Positions 17,758-27,006 of a stretch of 64,000 bases of DNA are shown in pieces. Numbering within the stretch: the first letter of the stretch is position 1; every line of letters starts with the position of its first letter. Both the position numbers and the translations under genes were made by a program. The notes under the pieces are model-generated. The model was not told the origin of the DNA and searched no databases. It saw nothing but the letters and a program-made list of their open reading frames with translations. This DNA is from LVI-A0039 sp033105485 (GTDB lineage: Bacteria > Bacillota_I > Bacilli_A > UBA3375): positions 1,865,792 through 1,929,791 of the forward strand of contig CP136956.1 in assembly GCA_033105485.1 (NCBI GenBank), written 5' to 3'.

Positions 17758-19611
17758 ATGTCAAAAATCAAAATAATGAAAGAGGTTTTAGCCAATAAAA
17801 TTGCAGCTGGGGAAGTAATTGAACGTCCATTATCAGTTGTAAAAGAATTAGTTGAAAACTCGCTTGATGCAAATAGTACTGAAATCAAAATTGAATTAAA
17901 AGATTCAGGTATTAAAAAAATTGAAATAAAAGATAACGGAAGTGGTATGTCAGAAACTGACTTACCACTTTCTATCAAAAGACATGCTACGAGTAAACTT
18001 TATGACGATAAAGATTTATTTAAAATCTCAACTTTAGGGTTTAGAGGTGAGGCACTACCATCTATTTATGCAGTCAGTCAGGTGACAATTGCATCAAGTA
18101 CTGATGGTATTGGTGGACGTAAGTTAGTAAAAGTTGATGATGAAAATTATAATATCGAACCGATTGCGATGAATAAAGGGACAATAATTACAATTAATAA
18201 TTTATTCTATAACACGCCGGTACGATACAAACATTTATCTAATCCGTTTTACGAGTTATCACTAGTTGTTCAATACATAAATAAACTTGCATTAATTCAC
18301 CCTAATGTTAGTTTTGTATTAGTTAATAATGATAATGAATTAATCAGAACATCAGGTAATGGTGATATTAGAGCGATTATTGCTAATCAATATTCAGCGT
18401 CGATTGCTAAGAGCATGATTAGTTTCAAGTGTAGTAATGAACACTTTGAAGTTGTAATGTATAGTTCTCACCCTCATGATACAAGAAGTCGGAAGTCACA
18501 TATAACGATTGGTTTAAATGAGCGTTTAATTCGTAATTATGATATTGAAAATAAAATCATTGAAAGTTATGGTACATTTTTACATACTGGACAATATCCA
18601 ATTGCATTTATTAATGTTAAAGTAAATTATTCTTTAATTGATGTTAATATTCACCCAACTAAGCAACAAGTGAAAATATCTTTAATTGATAGTTTGCTTG
18701 ACCTAATTAGCCAGAATATTAAACAAGAGCTTGGACAATTGACGTACATGGCTGAACCAGTTAATATCAAAGCAAACGATTATCAGCAATACACTGAGAA
18801 CCAAACTAGAGAAGTGGGAGAGCAGTTAGACGAACTGTTTAGTGACGTTAAGCCAGAACCTAGTCGTGTGTTTACAGATGTATCACGTGTTAATTATATG
18901 TCTGATACTTCTGAGCCAACTTCTAAAAAAGAAGATGATGTCTTTAAAATGAACAGTGATAATGTAAACCATAGTGAAGATTTATTTAGTTTAGAAGCTG
19001 ATGATAAAAAAGTAACAATTGAACAAAAGTTACCATTATTCAACTATATTGGAACACTTCATAATACATACATAATATGCGAAAATGGAGAAGGATTATA
19101 CTTGATTGACCAGCATGCAGCTCAAGAGCGAATCAATTATGAATTAATTATTGATAGTTTTAAACGCCGTGAATTTAATTATCAGCAATCACTGTTACCT
19201 GTTGTTATTCAACTTAGTGAGACGGAAGATGCAATCTTTAAGCCACGAATTCAAGAAACTGAAAACTTTGGATTTAAAGTTGAAGAGTTTGGTGTTAATA
19301 GTTATAAAGTAACTGAAGTTGATAGTTGGATTAATAATCGAAAGAATTCTGAAGAAGATATTATTGATATGATTAATACGATTATTGATAAAAAGAGTAC
19401 ATCATTTGAACACTATTATGATGAGGTTGCGATCTCAATGGCCTGTAAGAAATCGATTAAAGCACACCAACGTATAAATCAAAGTGAAGCTGAGGACTTA
19501 CTGGCAACACTTAACAAAACTAATCAACCATATACATGTCCGCACGGACGTCCAGTTATTGTTAAAATTACAACAGCTGAAATAGAAAAAATGTTTAAGA
19601 GGGTATTTTAA
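17758..19611 (+). CDS. mutL: DNA mismatch repair protein MutL
   Basis: 617 aa. The N-terminal GHKL ATPase is clear: KIAAGEVIERPLSVVKELVENSLDA, DNGSGM, RHATSKL and TLGFRGEALPSI. A disordered linker (about 330-430) leads to the C-terminal dimerisation domain with DQHAAQERINYE, the endonuclease-type motif, plus ACKKSIKAHQ and CPHGRP. These make it a nicking MutL as in most bacteria without MutH. It starts 1 nt after pnp and ends in a TAATG overlap with miaA. No mutS lies inside the window. Confidence 0.95.
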   Translation: MSKIKIMKEVLANKIAAGEVIERPLSVVKELVENSLDANSTEIKIELKDSGIKKIEIKDNGSGMSETDLPLSIKRHATSKLYDDKDLFKISTLGFRGEALPSIYAVSQVTIASSTDGIGGRKLVKVDDENYNIEPIAMNKGTIITINNLFYNTPVRYKHLSNPFYELSLVVQYINKLALIHPNVSFVLVNNDNELIRTSGNGDIRAIIANQYSASIAKSMISFKCSNEHFEVVMYSSHPHDTRSRKSHITIGLNERLIRNYDIENKIIESYGTFLHTGQYPIAFINVKVNYSLIDVNIHPTKQQVKISLIDSLLDLISQNIKQELGQLTYMAEPVNIKANDYQQYTENQTREVGEQLDELFSDVKPEPSRVFTDVSRVNYMSDTSEPTSKKEDDVFKMNSDNVNHSEDLFSLEADDKKVTIEQKLPLFNYIGTLHNTYIICENGEGLYLIDQHAAQERINYELIIDSFKRREFNYQQSLLPVVIQLSETEDAIFKPRIQETENFGFKVEEFGVNSYKVTEVDSWINNRKNSEEDIIDMINTIIDKKSTSFEHYYDEVAISMACKKSIKAHQRINQSEAEDLLATLNKTNQPYTCPHGRPVIVKITTAEIEKMFKRVF

Positions 19612-20462
19612 TGAACTTCAAAAAGTATGATATAATAGCAATTGTCGGGCCAACAGCAGTCGGTAAAACAAAGTTTTCGATTGAACTAGCCGGACAGATT
19701 GATGGAGAAGTAATTAATGGAGATGCAACCCAAATTTATCGTAAGTTAGATATTGGTAGTGCAAAAGTAACAACAGCTGAAATGAACGGTATAGAACATC
19801 ATCTAATCGATATTAAAAATCCAGATGAACAATATACAGTTGCTGATTTCCAACGTGATGCTCGCGCAAAGATTGCCGAGATACAAGCTAAAGGAAAAAC
19901 ACCAATTATTTGTGGTGGTAGTGGTTTATACATTCAGTCTGTTCTATTTGATTATAACTTTGATAAACAATTTGATAAGTCAAGTTCAAAATACAATGAA
20001 TTTGATGATAATAAAATACTAGAAGAATACCAAAATCTATATCCAACAAACCCAGACAATATTGATATTCATAATCCGAGTCGAGTTCGTAACTATCTTG
20101 TAAGAAAAGAACTTGGAATTGAAGAAGAAGCTAATGGAAAAACTCCGTACTATGATAATTTCAAAATTATTGGAATTACTTGTGAACGTAGTTTACTTCA
20201 TGAGCGTATTGGTTTACGTGTTGACCAAATGATTGAACAAGGCTTAGTTGATGAAGTTAAGCAATTCAAACAAGAAGATCCAAGTCAAACTGCAATTGGT
20301 TATAAAGAAATTCACCAATACCTAAATGGTGAGATTAGTTTAGACCGTGCAGTAGAACTGGTTAAACGTAACACGAGACGCTTCGCAAAACGTCAATATA
20401 CATGGTTTAATAATAAGATGGAAGTAACTTGGTATGATAGCGTGGAGGACAAATGGCTATAA
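19611..20462 (+). CDS. miaA: tRNA dimethylallyltransferase
   Basis: 283 aa, slightly short for the family. P-loop GPTAVGKTKFS at about 14, then GDATQIYRKLDIGSAK (substrate-binding aspartate), HHLIDI, GGSGLYIQSV and the C-terminal TAIGYKEI..YL and RNTRRFAKRQYTWF. MiaA adds an isopentenyl group to A37 of tRNAs reading UNN codons, using dimethylallyl diphosphate. The start codon overlaps the mutL stop. The next gene begins within its last codons. Confidence 0.95.
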   Translation: MNFKKYDIIAIVGPTAVGKTKFSIELAGQIDGEVINGDATQIYRKLDIGSAKVTTAEMNGIEHHLIDIKNPDEQYTVADFQRDARAKIAEIQAKGKTPIICGGSGLYIQSVLFDYNFDKQFDKSSSKYNEFDDNKILEEYQNLYPTNPDNIDIHNPSRVRNYLVRKELGIEEEANGKTPYYDNFKIIGITCERSLLHERIGLRVDQMIEQGLVDEVKQFKQEDPSQTAIGYKEIHQYLNGEISLDRAVELVKRNTRRFAKRQYTWFNNKMEVTWYDSVEDKWL

Positions 20463-20785
20463 GCAAGGAATTATTAGAAAAAGTAAATTACTACGGTAAG
20501 TTATCTAAAGAACGTGAATTAACAAAAGATGAAAAAGAAGAACAATTAAAAGTCAGAGCTGAATACTTAAAAGAATTTAGATTAGGTATGAAACAAGTTC
20601 TAGATAATGTAGATGTTTTAAAGCAAGTAACAGTTGCAAAATCACTTTCTGAAGTTAAATCAACATTAAAAGCAGAAGATGGAATCATGGAAATTAAACA
20701 AATTGGTTTTAATTTAACAGAGGTAACATACAATGTTAAGCATCATGACGCAAATTCAATTATTAGTAAATTTGCTATTAAATAA
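20453..20785 (+). CDS. DUF896 (YnzC-like) protein with C-terminal extension
   Basis: 110 aa. The first 50 residues match the DUF896 pattern very well (INYYGKLSKERELTKDEKEEQ, LRAEYLKEFR.GMK), which forms a two-helix bundle. Known small members such as Bacillus YnzC are about 75-80 aa; here some 45 extra residues (ADGIMEIKQIGFNLTEVTYNV) look like added beta strands. Function is not established; a link to the SOS response is suggested for Bacillus relatives. It overlaps miaA by 10 nt and ends at a strong terminator. Confidence 0.75.
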   Translation: MAISKELLEKVNYYGKLSKERELTKDEKEEQLKVRAEYLKEFRLGMKQVLDNVDVLKQVTVAKSLSEVKSTLKAEDGIMEIKQIGFNLTEVTYNVKHHDANSIISKFAIK

Positions 20786-20788
20786 TAT

Positions 20789-20815
20789 AAAAGGGCATTA
20801 TTTGCCCTTTTTTTA
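20789..20815 (+). terminator. Terminator of the pnp-mutL-miaA operon
   Basis: AAAAGGGCA paired with TTGCCCTTTT around a TTAT loop, then T7. Confidence 0.92.
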
Positions 20816-20854
20816 ATGAATTAATAGATAAAAATGCATATATTGTTATAAAAA

Positions 20855-20863
20855 TGATATAAT
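20855..20863 (+). promoter_or_regulatory. Promoter of the acidic-protein operon
   Basis: Extended -10 TGATATAAT, 35 nt before the start; no clear -35. Confidence 0.6.
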
Positions 20864-20898
20864 AAGTTTAAATTTGCAAAATTAAGTAGAGGTAATTT

Positions 20899-21879
20899 AT
20901 GAAAGACGAATATTTAAAAGCATACCAGCAAAAGATAGAAGAAATTAAGACGCTGGATGTTAGTCCTGAAGAAAAGCGTAAGCTAGCTGCTGATGCAAAA
21001 AATGAAATCTTAGAACAATATAAAACATCTTATATTAAAGAAAAAGAAGATACAGCTAAAAAACAACAAGAAGAGGCACCTAAAGAAGTTAAGCAAACTG
21101 AAGGTGATGAAATTGGGAACATATTAACAAAACTAGAAGAGCGTGAAGAACGTGGAGAAGTTGGTATTGATTTAGAAACACCTACTGAATTCATGGATCC
21201 AGATGCTTTATTTTCAACTATGAACTTAGATGAATTATTCAGTTCATTGGGTATTGAAGATGATGGGGTTGAACCTGAAGAAACTGAAGGTGACGACGAA
21301 ATCCATTCATTTGATGAATTGTTTATGGACAGTGAAGCATTATTTGCTGGTCTTTTAGATGAAGTTGAAGAAGAAGTTGAAACTGAAGATATCTTAAATG
21401 AGTTTGATTTAGACGCAGATACTCAACCATTAGAGCCTAATGCAATCCTAGGTGCAGAAGTTGCTGATCTAGTATCTGAAATTAATGATGAAGTAGACGC
21501 AACTAAAGAGGTTGAAGAAGATGCAACTGAAGAAGTTGAAGAAGATGCAACTGAAGAAGCTGAAGAAGATGCAACTGAAGAAGCTGAAGAAGATGCAACT
21601 GAAGAAGCTGAAGATACTAATGATATTGACGACTCTAAAATTAAATCAAGTTTAGAGACTGAAGTAGATGAAGTTGAAGAATTAACTGAAGGTGTTATCA
21701 TTGATGACTCAGAAGATGACTTAGAGAGTGAAGAACTAGACGAAGAAAGTATTAGTGAACTTGAAGAACTAGAAAAAGAAAGACAACGCGCGCAAAAACT
21801 AGGTGCTATTGAACTAGCATTATTGGTAGTATTAATTATTTTAGTTGTTATTGTCGTGTATTTAATTATTGGAGTGTAA
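20899..21879 (+). CDS. Acidic, repeat-containing, tail-anchored membrane protein
   Basis: 326 aa, strongly acidic. Residues 1-60 are a charged helical segment (KAYQQKIEEIKTL...EEKRKLAADAKNEIL); the middle is Asp/Glu-rich; residues about 205-240 hold four copies of an 8-residue unit EEDATEE(V/A); the end is a single membrane helix (about 299-325, IELALLVVLIILVVIVVYLII). No signal peptide, so the bulk should be cytoplasmic with a C-terminal anchor. I do not recognise a family. The next small membrane protein starts 1 nt later, so they may work together. Confidence 0.6.
   Translation: MKDEYLKAYQQKIEEIKTLDVSPEEKRKLAADAKNEILEQYKTSYIKEKEDTAKKQQEEAPKEVKQTEGDEIGNILTKLEEREERGEVGIDLETPTEFMDPDALFSTMNLDELFSSLGIEDDGVEPEETEGDDEIHSFDELFMDSEALFAGLLDEVEEEVETEDILNEFDLDADTQPLEPNAILGAEVADLVSEINDEVDATKEVEEDATEEVEEDATEEAEEDATEEAEEDATEEAEDTNDIDDSKIKSSLETEVDEVEELTEGVIIDDSEDDLESEELDEESISELEELEKERQRAQKLGAIELALLVVLIILVVIVVYLIIGV
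21511..21615 (+). repeat. 24-nt in-frame tandem repeat (4 copies)
   Basis: Unit GTTGAAGAAGATGCAACTGA plus AGAA, repeated four times with near identity; copies 1-2 begin GTT, copies 3-4 begin GCT, and a partial fifth follows. Unit length divisible by three keeps the frame, so copy number can vary without breaking the protein. Confidence 0.9.
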
Positions 21880-21880
21880 A

Positions 21881-22273
21881 ATGAATAAATTTAATTTAAC
21901 AATGTCAGTATTAATTGCTGCAACAGTAGTATTTTTTGGAATTGGAATTGTAAACAAAGCTAACTATAAAGCTGCAGAAGGTGACACAGTATATGTAACT
22001 TATTCAATTATTGATGGGGAAAACACATATGATTCACAGGCTGCAACTGTAGTACCAGGATCAAATGATGATGCTATCATTACTGATGATGTAGTATTAG
22101 GACTAAAAGCAGGTGCTGATATTAATTTTGATACTAAATTATCGGAAAATGTTGATATTGATGATGAAACTAAAATCAAAAAAGGTACTGAAGTAACAAT
22201 TGAAGGTAAAGTATCTTCAATTACTCCTGCAACACCTGTAGAAGAAGTTGCAAGCGAAACTGTACGTGAATAA
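21881..22273 (+). CDS. Small membrane-anchored extracytoplasmic protein
   Basis: 130 aa: N-terminal membrane helix (about 6-25) then a small beta domain with GDTVYVTYSIIDGENTYDSQ, AIITDDVVLGLKAG and KKGTEVTIEGKV. The order 'GDxVxVxY...DG...' then 'V..GLKxG' faintly resembles an FKBP-type prolyl isomerase, but the active-site aromatics are not evident, so this is only a suggestion. The start is the ATG after GGAGTGTAAA; a TTG reading four codons earlier is less likely. It follows the acidic protein with 1-nt spacing. Confidence 0.55.
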   Translation: MNKFNLTMSVLIAATVVFFGIGIVNKANYKAAEGDTVYVTYSIIDGENTYDSQAATVVPGSNDDAIITDDVVLGLKAGADINFDTKLSENVDIDDETKIKKGTEVTIEGKVSSITPATPVEEVASETVRE

Positions 22274-22281
22274 TAAAAAAG

Positions 22282-22312
22282 AGTAAGCGCTGTTTCAGTG
22301 CTTACTTGCATT
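22282..22312 (+). terminator. Strong hairpin, probable terminator
   Basis: 11-bp stem AGTAAGCGCTG/CAGTGCTTACT (one G-T pair) around TTT. It is followed only by TGCATTTAAA, so termination may be partial and ntdP may be read through; no other promoter is visible for ntdP. Confidence 0.55.
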
Positions 22313-22325
22313 TAAATGAGGGATA

Positions 22326-22841
22326 ATGGAGAAAATCGGACACTATGCATATAAGTATGATGGATCATTTCATAGATACTGGCAAGATGCTTTAAAGTTA
22401 GCGGAGACGCGTGACTATATAATTACTGCAACACCTAAGAGGACTAATGTTATAGAAGGGGATGGCTACTTTTGGCGAAGTAGAGAACTTGCTATAAATT
22501 ATTTTTCAAAGGACAAATGGTTTAATGTAATTATTATGTACAAGGATGACGAGATTGTGTATTATTGTAATTTGGCATCGCCTTGTCTTATTGAAGCGCA
22601 AAGTATTAAATATATAGATTACGATTTAGATGTTAAATACTTCCCGAAATCTAAGCAAATAAAAGTATTAGATCGTAATGAGTTTAATAATAATATTGAA
22701 ACATATGGATATCCACAACAAATAATAGATATAATCGAAAAGCAAATGACTGAAATACAGTTTTTAATGGAAAATGAAATTGGTCCCTTTGACCCTGAAT
22801 TTGCCTTGAAGTGGAAGCGATACTATATCGATAATAAATAG
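22326..22841 (+). CDS. ntdP: DUF402 nucleoside tri-/diphosphate phosphatase
   Basis: 171 aa, matching the Bacillus YgaC/Staphylococcus Ntdp pattern along its whole length: YKYDGSFHRYW, ATPKRTNVIEGDGYFWRSRE, AINYFSKDKWFNVIIMY, YYCNLASPC, IKYIDYDLDVK and GPFDPEF. The conserved aspartates of YIDYDLD bind divalent metal. The family hydrolyses nucleoside tri- and diphosphates. It lies between a hairpin and tex, 7 nt before the tex start, and probably shares its transcript. Confidence 0.9.
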   Translation: MEKIGHYAYKYDGSFHRYWQDALKLAETRDYIITATPKRTNVIEGDGYFWRSRELAINYFSKDKWFNVIIMYKDDEIVYYCNLASPCLIEAQSIKYIDYDLDVKYFPKSKQIKVLDRNEFNNNIETYGYPQQIIDIIEKQMTEIQFLMENEIGPFDPEFALKWKRYYIDNK

Positions 22842-22848
22842 GAGTATA

Positions 22849-25008
22849 ATGGAATTAATAATTAATAACTTAGCTACAGAACTTAGCTTACAACCAAAAC
22901 AAATCAATACAGTACTAACAATGTTAGGTGATGGTGCAACAGTTCCATTCATTGCTAGATATAGAAAAGATCAAACAGGTAATCTTGATGAAGAACAAAT
23001 TAGAGCAATTGAAAAGCAATTTGCCTATGCTCAAAACTTGCAAAATAGAAAAGAAGAAGTAATTCGTTTAATTGAAGAAAAAGGTCTTTTAACACCAGAA
23101 TTAACTGCTGAAATTAATGCTGCAACAAAACTTTCGACAATTGAAGATTTATACATGCCATATAAAGAAAAGAAAAAAACTAAGGCAACAACTGCTATTG
23201 CCGCTGGTTTAGAGCCATTAGCAAAAATGATTTTATCTCGTAATTTTTCTAATCTAGAAAAGGCAGCTCAAAAATTTGTAAATGAAAATGTAGAATCTGT
23301 TGATAAAGCCTTAGAGGGTGCGGGATACATTATTAGTGAATGGATTAGTGAAAATGCCAAAACACGTGAGATGGTTAGAGACACTACAATCAAATATGCA
23401 TCAGTGGAAGTAAAAGCAAAACGTAAGATTGAAGAGTTAGATCCTGAACGTAAATATGAAATGTATTATGACTTTGCTCAAAAAGTAAATAAAGTACCAG
23501 GATATAGAATCTTAGCTTTTAATCGTGGTGAGCGTGAAAAGAAATTAAATGTAAAGATTGCATTTGATATTGATTGGTTAACAACTAACATTATGAAATA
23601 TTATGCACGTACAAATGATGATCAAGTATTATTCTTTATTGATGATGCAGTGCGAGATAGTTTAAAGCGTTTAATCTGTCCTTCGATTGAGCGTGAAACA
23701 AGAAATTATTTAACAGAAAAAGCAGAGTCTTCGGCGATTGGATTATTCTCAGAAAACTTAGATAAATTAATTATGCAACCACCATGTAAAGATAGTTGGA
23801 TTCTTGGTGTTGATCCAGCTTATAGAACTGGGTGTAAATTAGCGGTAATTAATCCTCAAGGAAAACTTGAAAAAATTGATGTTATTTACCCACATCCAAT
23901 GAAGGGACAAGAAAAGCGTAAAGAAGAGCTTTGGAAAAAAAGTATTGGTAAGCTGAATAAAATCGCTAAAGAGTTTAAAATTGACCAAATAGTTATTGGA
24001 AATGGTACAGCTTCAAGAGAAACAGAAACGTTCTTTAAACAAAAGTTTGCAATTGCTCCAATTCATATTATTTCTGAAGCCGGAGCATCAGTTTACTCTG
24101 CGAGTAAATTAGCTCAAGAAGAATTCCCTGATTTAGCTGTTGAAGAGCGTAGTGCTGCCTCGATTGCTAGACGTTACCAAGATCCAATGAGTGAACTTGT
24201 TAAGATTGACCCTCAATCAATTGGGGTAGGACAATATCAACATGATGTAAACCAAAAAGTATTAACTGAAAACTTAAACTTCGTCATGCTGAAAAATATT
24301 AACCAGGTTGGTGTTGATTTAAATACAGCATCAGTAGAATTGCTTAAGTATGTATCAGGTCTAGATCGTTCTGTTGCCAAAAATATTGTTGAATACCGTA
24401 ATGAAAATGGAAAGTTTGAAAGTCGTAAACAACTACTTGAAGTTAAACGTTTAGGAAAGAAAGCATTTGAACAATGTGCAGGTTTCCTGAAAATTGCTGA
24501 TGGTATTAATAAATTGGACGCTACATTTATTCACCCAGAAAACTACAAGTTAGCAACAGCTATTTTAAAGGAAATAGGTCATACACTAGAAGAGGTTGGT
24601 ACAGAAGCCATAAATGATACAATTAAAACTGTAAACAGTAGTGAGTTAGCAACAGCTATGGACGCTAATTTAATTGTTGTATCTGATATTTTAAAGGCCT
24701 TAACTGAGCCGATGTTAGATATTCGTGAAAATGTAAATAACGTTGAATTCGATACAACTGTAAGTAAAATTGAAGATTTAGAAAAAGGAATGATTGTAAC
24801 AGGTCAGGTTCGTAATATTGTTGAGTTCGGTGCATTTGTTGATATCGGAGTTAAGAATGATGGACTAATTCATATTTCGCAATTATCTAATAACTATATA
24901 AAGAGTGTTCGTGATGTTGTAAATATTGGTGACGTTATTAAAGTCGCAATTAAAGATATTGATTTACAAAAAAATAAGGTTCAATTAAGCCTGAAGGATG
25001 TTAAATAA
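22849..25008 (+). CDS. tex: Tex-type S1 RNA-binding transcription accessory protein
   Basis: 719 aa, full family length. In order: N-terminal Tex helical domain with VPFIARYRKDQTGNLDEE, a YqgF/RNase H-like domain (ILGVDPAYRTGCKLAVI; VIGNGTASRETE), helix-hairpin-helix (LNTASVELLKYVSGLDRSVA), and a C-terminal S1 domain (GMIVTGQVRNIVEFGAFVDIG). Tex influences transcription and is widely conserved; details are unclear. It overlaps the next gene by TAATG. Confidence 0.94.
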   Translation: MELIINNLATELSLQPKQINTVLTMLGDGATVPFIARYRKDQTGNLDEEQIRAIEKQFAYAQNLQNRKEEVIRLIEEKGLLTPELTAEINAATKLSTIEDLYMPYKEKKKTKATTAIAAGLEPLAKMILSRNFSNLEKAAQKFVNENVESVDKALEGAGYIISEWISENAKTREMVRDTTIKYASVEVKAKRKIEELDPERKYEMYYDFAQKVNKVPGYRILAFNRGEREKKLNVKIAFDIDWLTTNIMKYYARTNDDQVLFFIDDAVRDSLKRLICPSIERETRNYLTEKAESSAIGLFSENLDKLIMQPPCKDSWILGVDPAYRTGCKLAVINPQGKLEKIDVIYPHPMKGQEKRKEELWKKSIGKLNKIAKEFKIDQIVIGNGTASRETETFFKQKFAIAPIHIISEAGASVYSASKLAQEEFPDLAVEERSAASIARRYQDPMSELVKIDPQSIGVGQYQHDVNQKVLTENLNFVMLKNINQVGVDLNTASVELLKYVSGLDRSVAKNIVEYRNENGKFESRKQLLEVKRLGKKAFEQCAGFLKIADGINKLDATFIHPENYKLATAILKEIGHTLEEVGTEAINDTIKTVNSSELATAMDANLIVVSDILKALTEPMLDIRENVNNVEFDTTVSKIEDLEKGMIVTGQVRNIVEFGAFVDIGVKNDGLIHISQLSNNYIKSVRDVVNIGDVIKVAIKDIDLQKNKVQLSLKDVK

Positions 25009-25997
25009 TGTATTTGCAAACAAAAAAAGTTGTAATAATTTACATTGTTACAATAATAACATTTGTGTCAATAGTCAGTTCCTTATATAGTCAAACACAA
25101 GATAAATTGACTCAAGTTTCTGTTATTAGTTCTGAGGAATTCTCATATAAAGTGTCATTTGCACAAAACATATATAGTGAGTTCGCAATTGATGCTGAAG
25201 CTTCATCAATTAACTCAACATACACTTCAAGTTTATATCAGCTATCTAGTAATTCAACAGCACAATTAAATAATATCGTTGCATCTAGTGAACTTTTAAT
25301 TATTGTTGGAGACGATTTTAATGAAAGCTTAGAAAGCCTGATTAGTGAGAATCCAGAGAAGCAGTTTGTTATGGTTGAAAACTCGATGGAGTTCTACCAA
25401 GATAATAGTTATCAGATCAATATTAATTATGATCAAGTATTTTCGGCAATCAATCGTGTCAGTAATGAAGAAGAACAATCCCTAGTTATACTTAGTGATG
25501 AATTCACAAAACTGAGTGAAAATGAATATTATTCCAATGAAATTGCAAATAACCCCAATGTGAAATTAGAGGTAATTAGTAATACAACTGATAATGTTGC
25601 ATTTAAACAGCAGATAAACAAGGACTTAAATAATGGGTTTGTAAATGTGTATAATTTTTCTCCATATAACAATAGTTCATTATTAGATATTATAAATGCC
25701 TACAATCAGAAAACTGAAGAAACTAGTACTGAGGAAACAAATTCAGAGCAGAACCAAGAGGAAAGTTCAGAGCAAACTCAAGATGAAAGTGCGGAACAGA
25801 AAAATGAATCAACATCTGCTGTAAAACTGAAATATTTAAGTTTAAATGACAATGCCTATATTAATAACGACAGTAATGTAGAAGCAATTACATATGATAT
25901 TAGTCAGCAAATTAATGATGCAATTGATGCCACATTAAATCAAAAAATGAAACATGGAAATACCGAAGTAAGTATAAGTAATAAATCTAAAAAATAA
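25008..25997 (+). CDS. Membrane-anchored extracytoplasmic protein, BMP-fold-like
   Basis: 329 aa: N-terminal membrane helix (about 7-25) without a lipobox, then an extracytoplasmic region. The stretch SELLIIVGDDFNESLESLI followed by NPEKQFVMVENS resembles the core of basic-membrane-protein type substrate-binding domains, but the similarity is weak. About residues 235-270 form a Glu/Gln/Ser low-complexity insert (EETSTEETNSEQNQEESSEQ). No transporter genes lie nearby. It is translationally coupled to tex through a TAATG overlap, an unexpected partner. Confidence 0.5.
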   Translation: MYLQTKKVVIIYIVTIITFVSIVSSLYSQTQDKLTQVSVISSEEFSYKVSFAQNIYSEFAIDAEASSINSTYTSSLYQLSSNSTAQLNNIVASSELLIIVGDDFNESLESLISENPEKQFVMVENSMEFYQDNSYQININYDQVFSAINRVSNEEEQSLVILSDEFTKLSENEYYSNEIANNPNVKLEVISNTTDNVAFKQQINKDLNNGFVNVYNFSPYNNSSLLDIINAYNQKTEETSTEETNSEQNQEESSEQTQDESAEQKNESTSAVKLKYLSLNDNAYINNDSNVEAITYDISQQINDAIDATLNQKMKHGNTEVSISNKSKK

Positions 25998-26000
25998 ATG

Positions 26001-26009
26001 TGTTATACT
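26001..26009 (+). promoter_or_regulatory. Promoter of the ferredoxin reductase gene
   Basis: Extended -10 TGTTATACT directly after the previous stop codon and 19 nt before the start. Confidence 0.5.
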
Positions 26010-26027
26010 ATTTTCAAAGGAGAGAAT

Positions 26028-27005
26028 ATGGAAAAAGATGTAGTAATTATAGGAGCAGGACCTGCTGGTTTATTTGCAGGATTCTACTGTGGAATGAGAA
26101 AGTTAAGTGCAGTAATTGTTGACCCGTTAGAAGTTGCGGGTGGACGTTTAGCAGCACTTTATCCAGAAAAATATATTTATGATGTTGCAGGTCATGATAA
26201 GATTCGTGCAATTGACTTGATTCATAATTTAGAAACACAATTAAAAAGATTTGAAGAAACTACAGAATTAGCTTTAGGTGAAGAAGTTCTTGGTTTAGAT
26301 AAAGAAGATGAAATCTTTACAGTTACAACTAGTAAACAAACAATTAAAGCTAAAGCAGTTATTATTGCTGCTGGAAGTGGAGCATTTGCACCACGTAAGC
26401 TAGGTTTAGAAGGTGAAGAAACAGCTTCTAACTTACATTACTTTGTTGATGATTTAAATAAGTTTAAAGATCGTAAAGTTGCAATTTTTGGTGGTGGAGA
26501 TAGTGCAGTTGACTGGGCTATGATGCTTGAACCAATTGCAAAAGAAGTTAATGTTATCCATAGACGTGATGAGTTTAGAGCTCATGGTGCATCTGTTGAT
26601 AAGTTAATGGAAAGTACAGTAAATGTACACACGCCATATACACCAAAAGAATTAGTGTTAAATGGTGATAAAATAGAGAAGATTTTAATTGAAAGTAAAA
26701 AAGTTGATGACAAGGAATTAGAAGTTGATGATGTTATTGTTAACTTTGGGTTTGTTGCAAAACTTGGAGCTATTGCAGACTTTGGTTTAGAAATTGAAAA
26801 GAATAAAATCAATGTAAACACAGATCAATCAACAGCGATTGAAGGTGTTTACGCAATTGGTGATATCGCAGCATATCCAGGAAAAGCAGAACTTATCATT
26901 ACTGGTTTTGGTGAAGGACCAATTGCGGTAAATAGTATTTACGGTTATATTAATCCAGATGCGAAAGTCGGAGCGTTACATTCATCTTCTGTAATTAAGG
27001 GGTAA
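26028..27005 (+). CDS. Ferredoxin/flavodoxin--NADP+ reductase, YumC type
   Basis: 325 aa from the ATG after AAAGGAGAGAAT; an ATG 30 nt upstream in frame is not preceded by a ribosome site. It is a thioredoxin-reductase-like flavoprotein without the redox CxxC: FAD site GAGPAGLFAGFYCGMR, NADP site FGGGDSAVDWA, and GVYAIGDIAAYPGK near the C-terminus. The family (YumC in Bacillus) passes electrons from NADPH to ferredoxin or flavodoxin. An Nfu-type iron-sulfur protein follows 1 nt later, suggesting a role in iron-sulfur or redox metabolism. Confidence 0.9.
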   Translation: MEKDVVIIGAGPAGLFAGFYCGMRKLSAVIVDPLEVAGGRLAALYPEKYIYDVAGHDKIRAIDLIHNLETQLKRFEETTELALGEEVLGLDKEDEIFTVTTSKQTIKAKAVIIAAGSGAFAPRKLGLEGEETASNLHYFVDDLNKFKDRKVAIFGGGDSAVDWAMMLEPIAKEVNVIHRRDEFRAHGASVDKLMESTVNVHTPYTPKELVLNGDKIEKILIESKKVDDKELEVDDVIVNFGFVAKLGAIADFGLEIEKNKINVNTDQSTAIEGVYAIGDIAAYPGKAELIITGFGEGPIAVNSIYGYINPDAKVGALHSSSVIKG

Positions 27006-27006
27006 A

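Noticed and set aside
21511..21615. CRISPR array
   Set aside because: The 24-nt repeats are contiguous without spacers and encode an in-frame peptide repeat.
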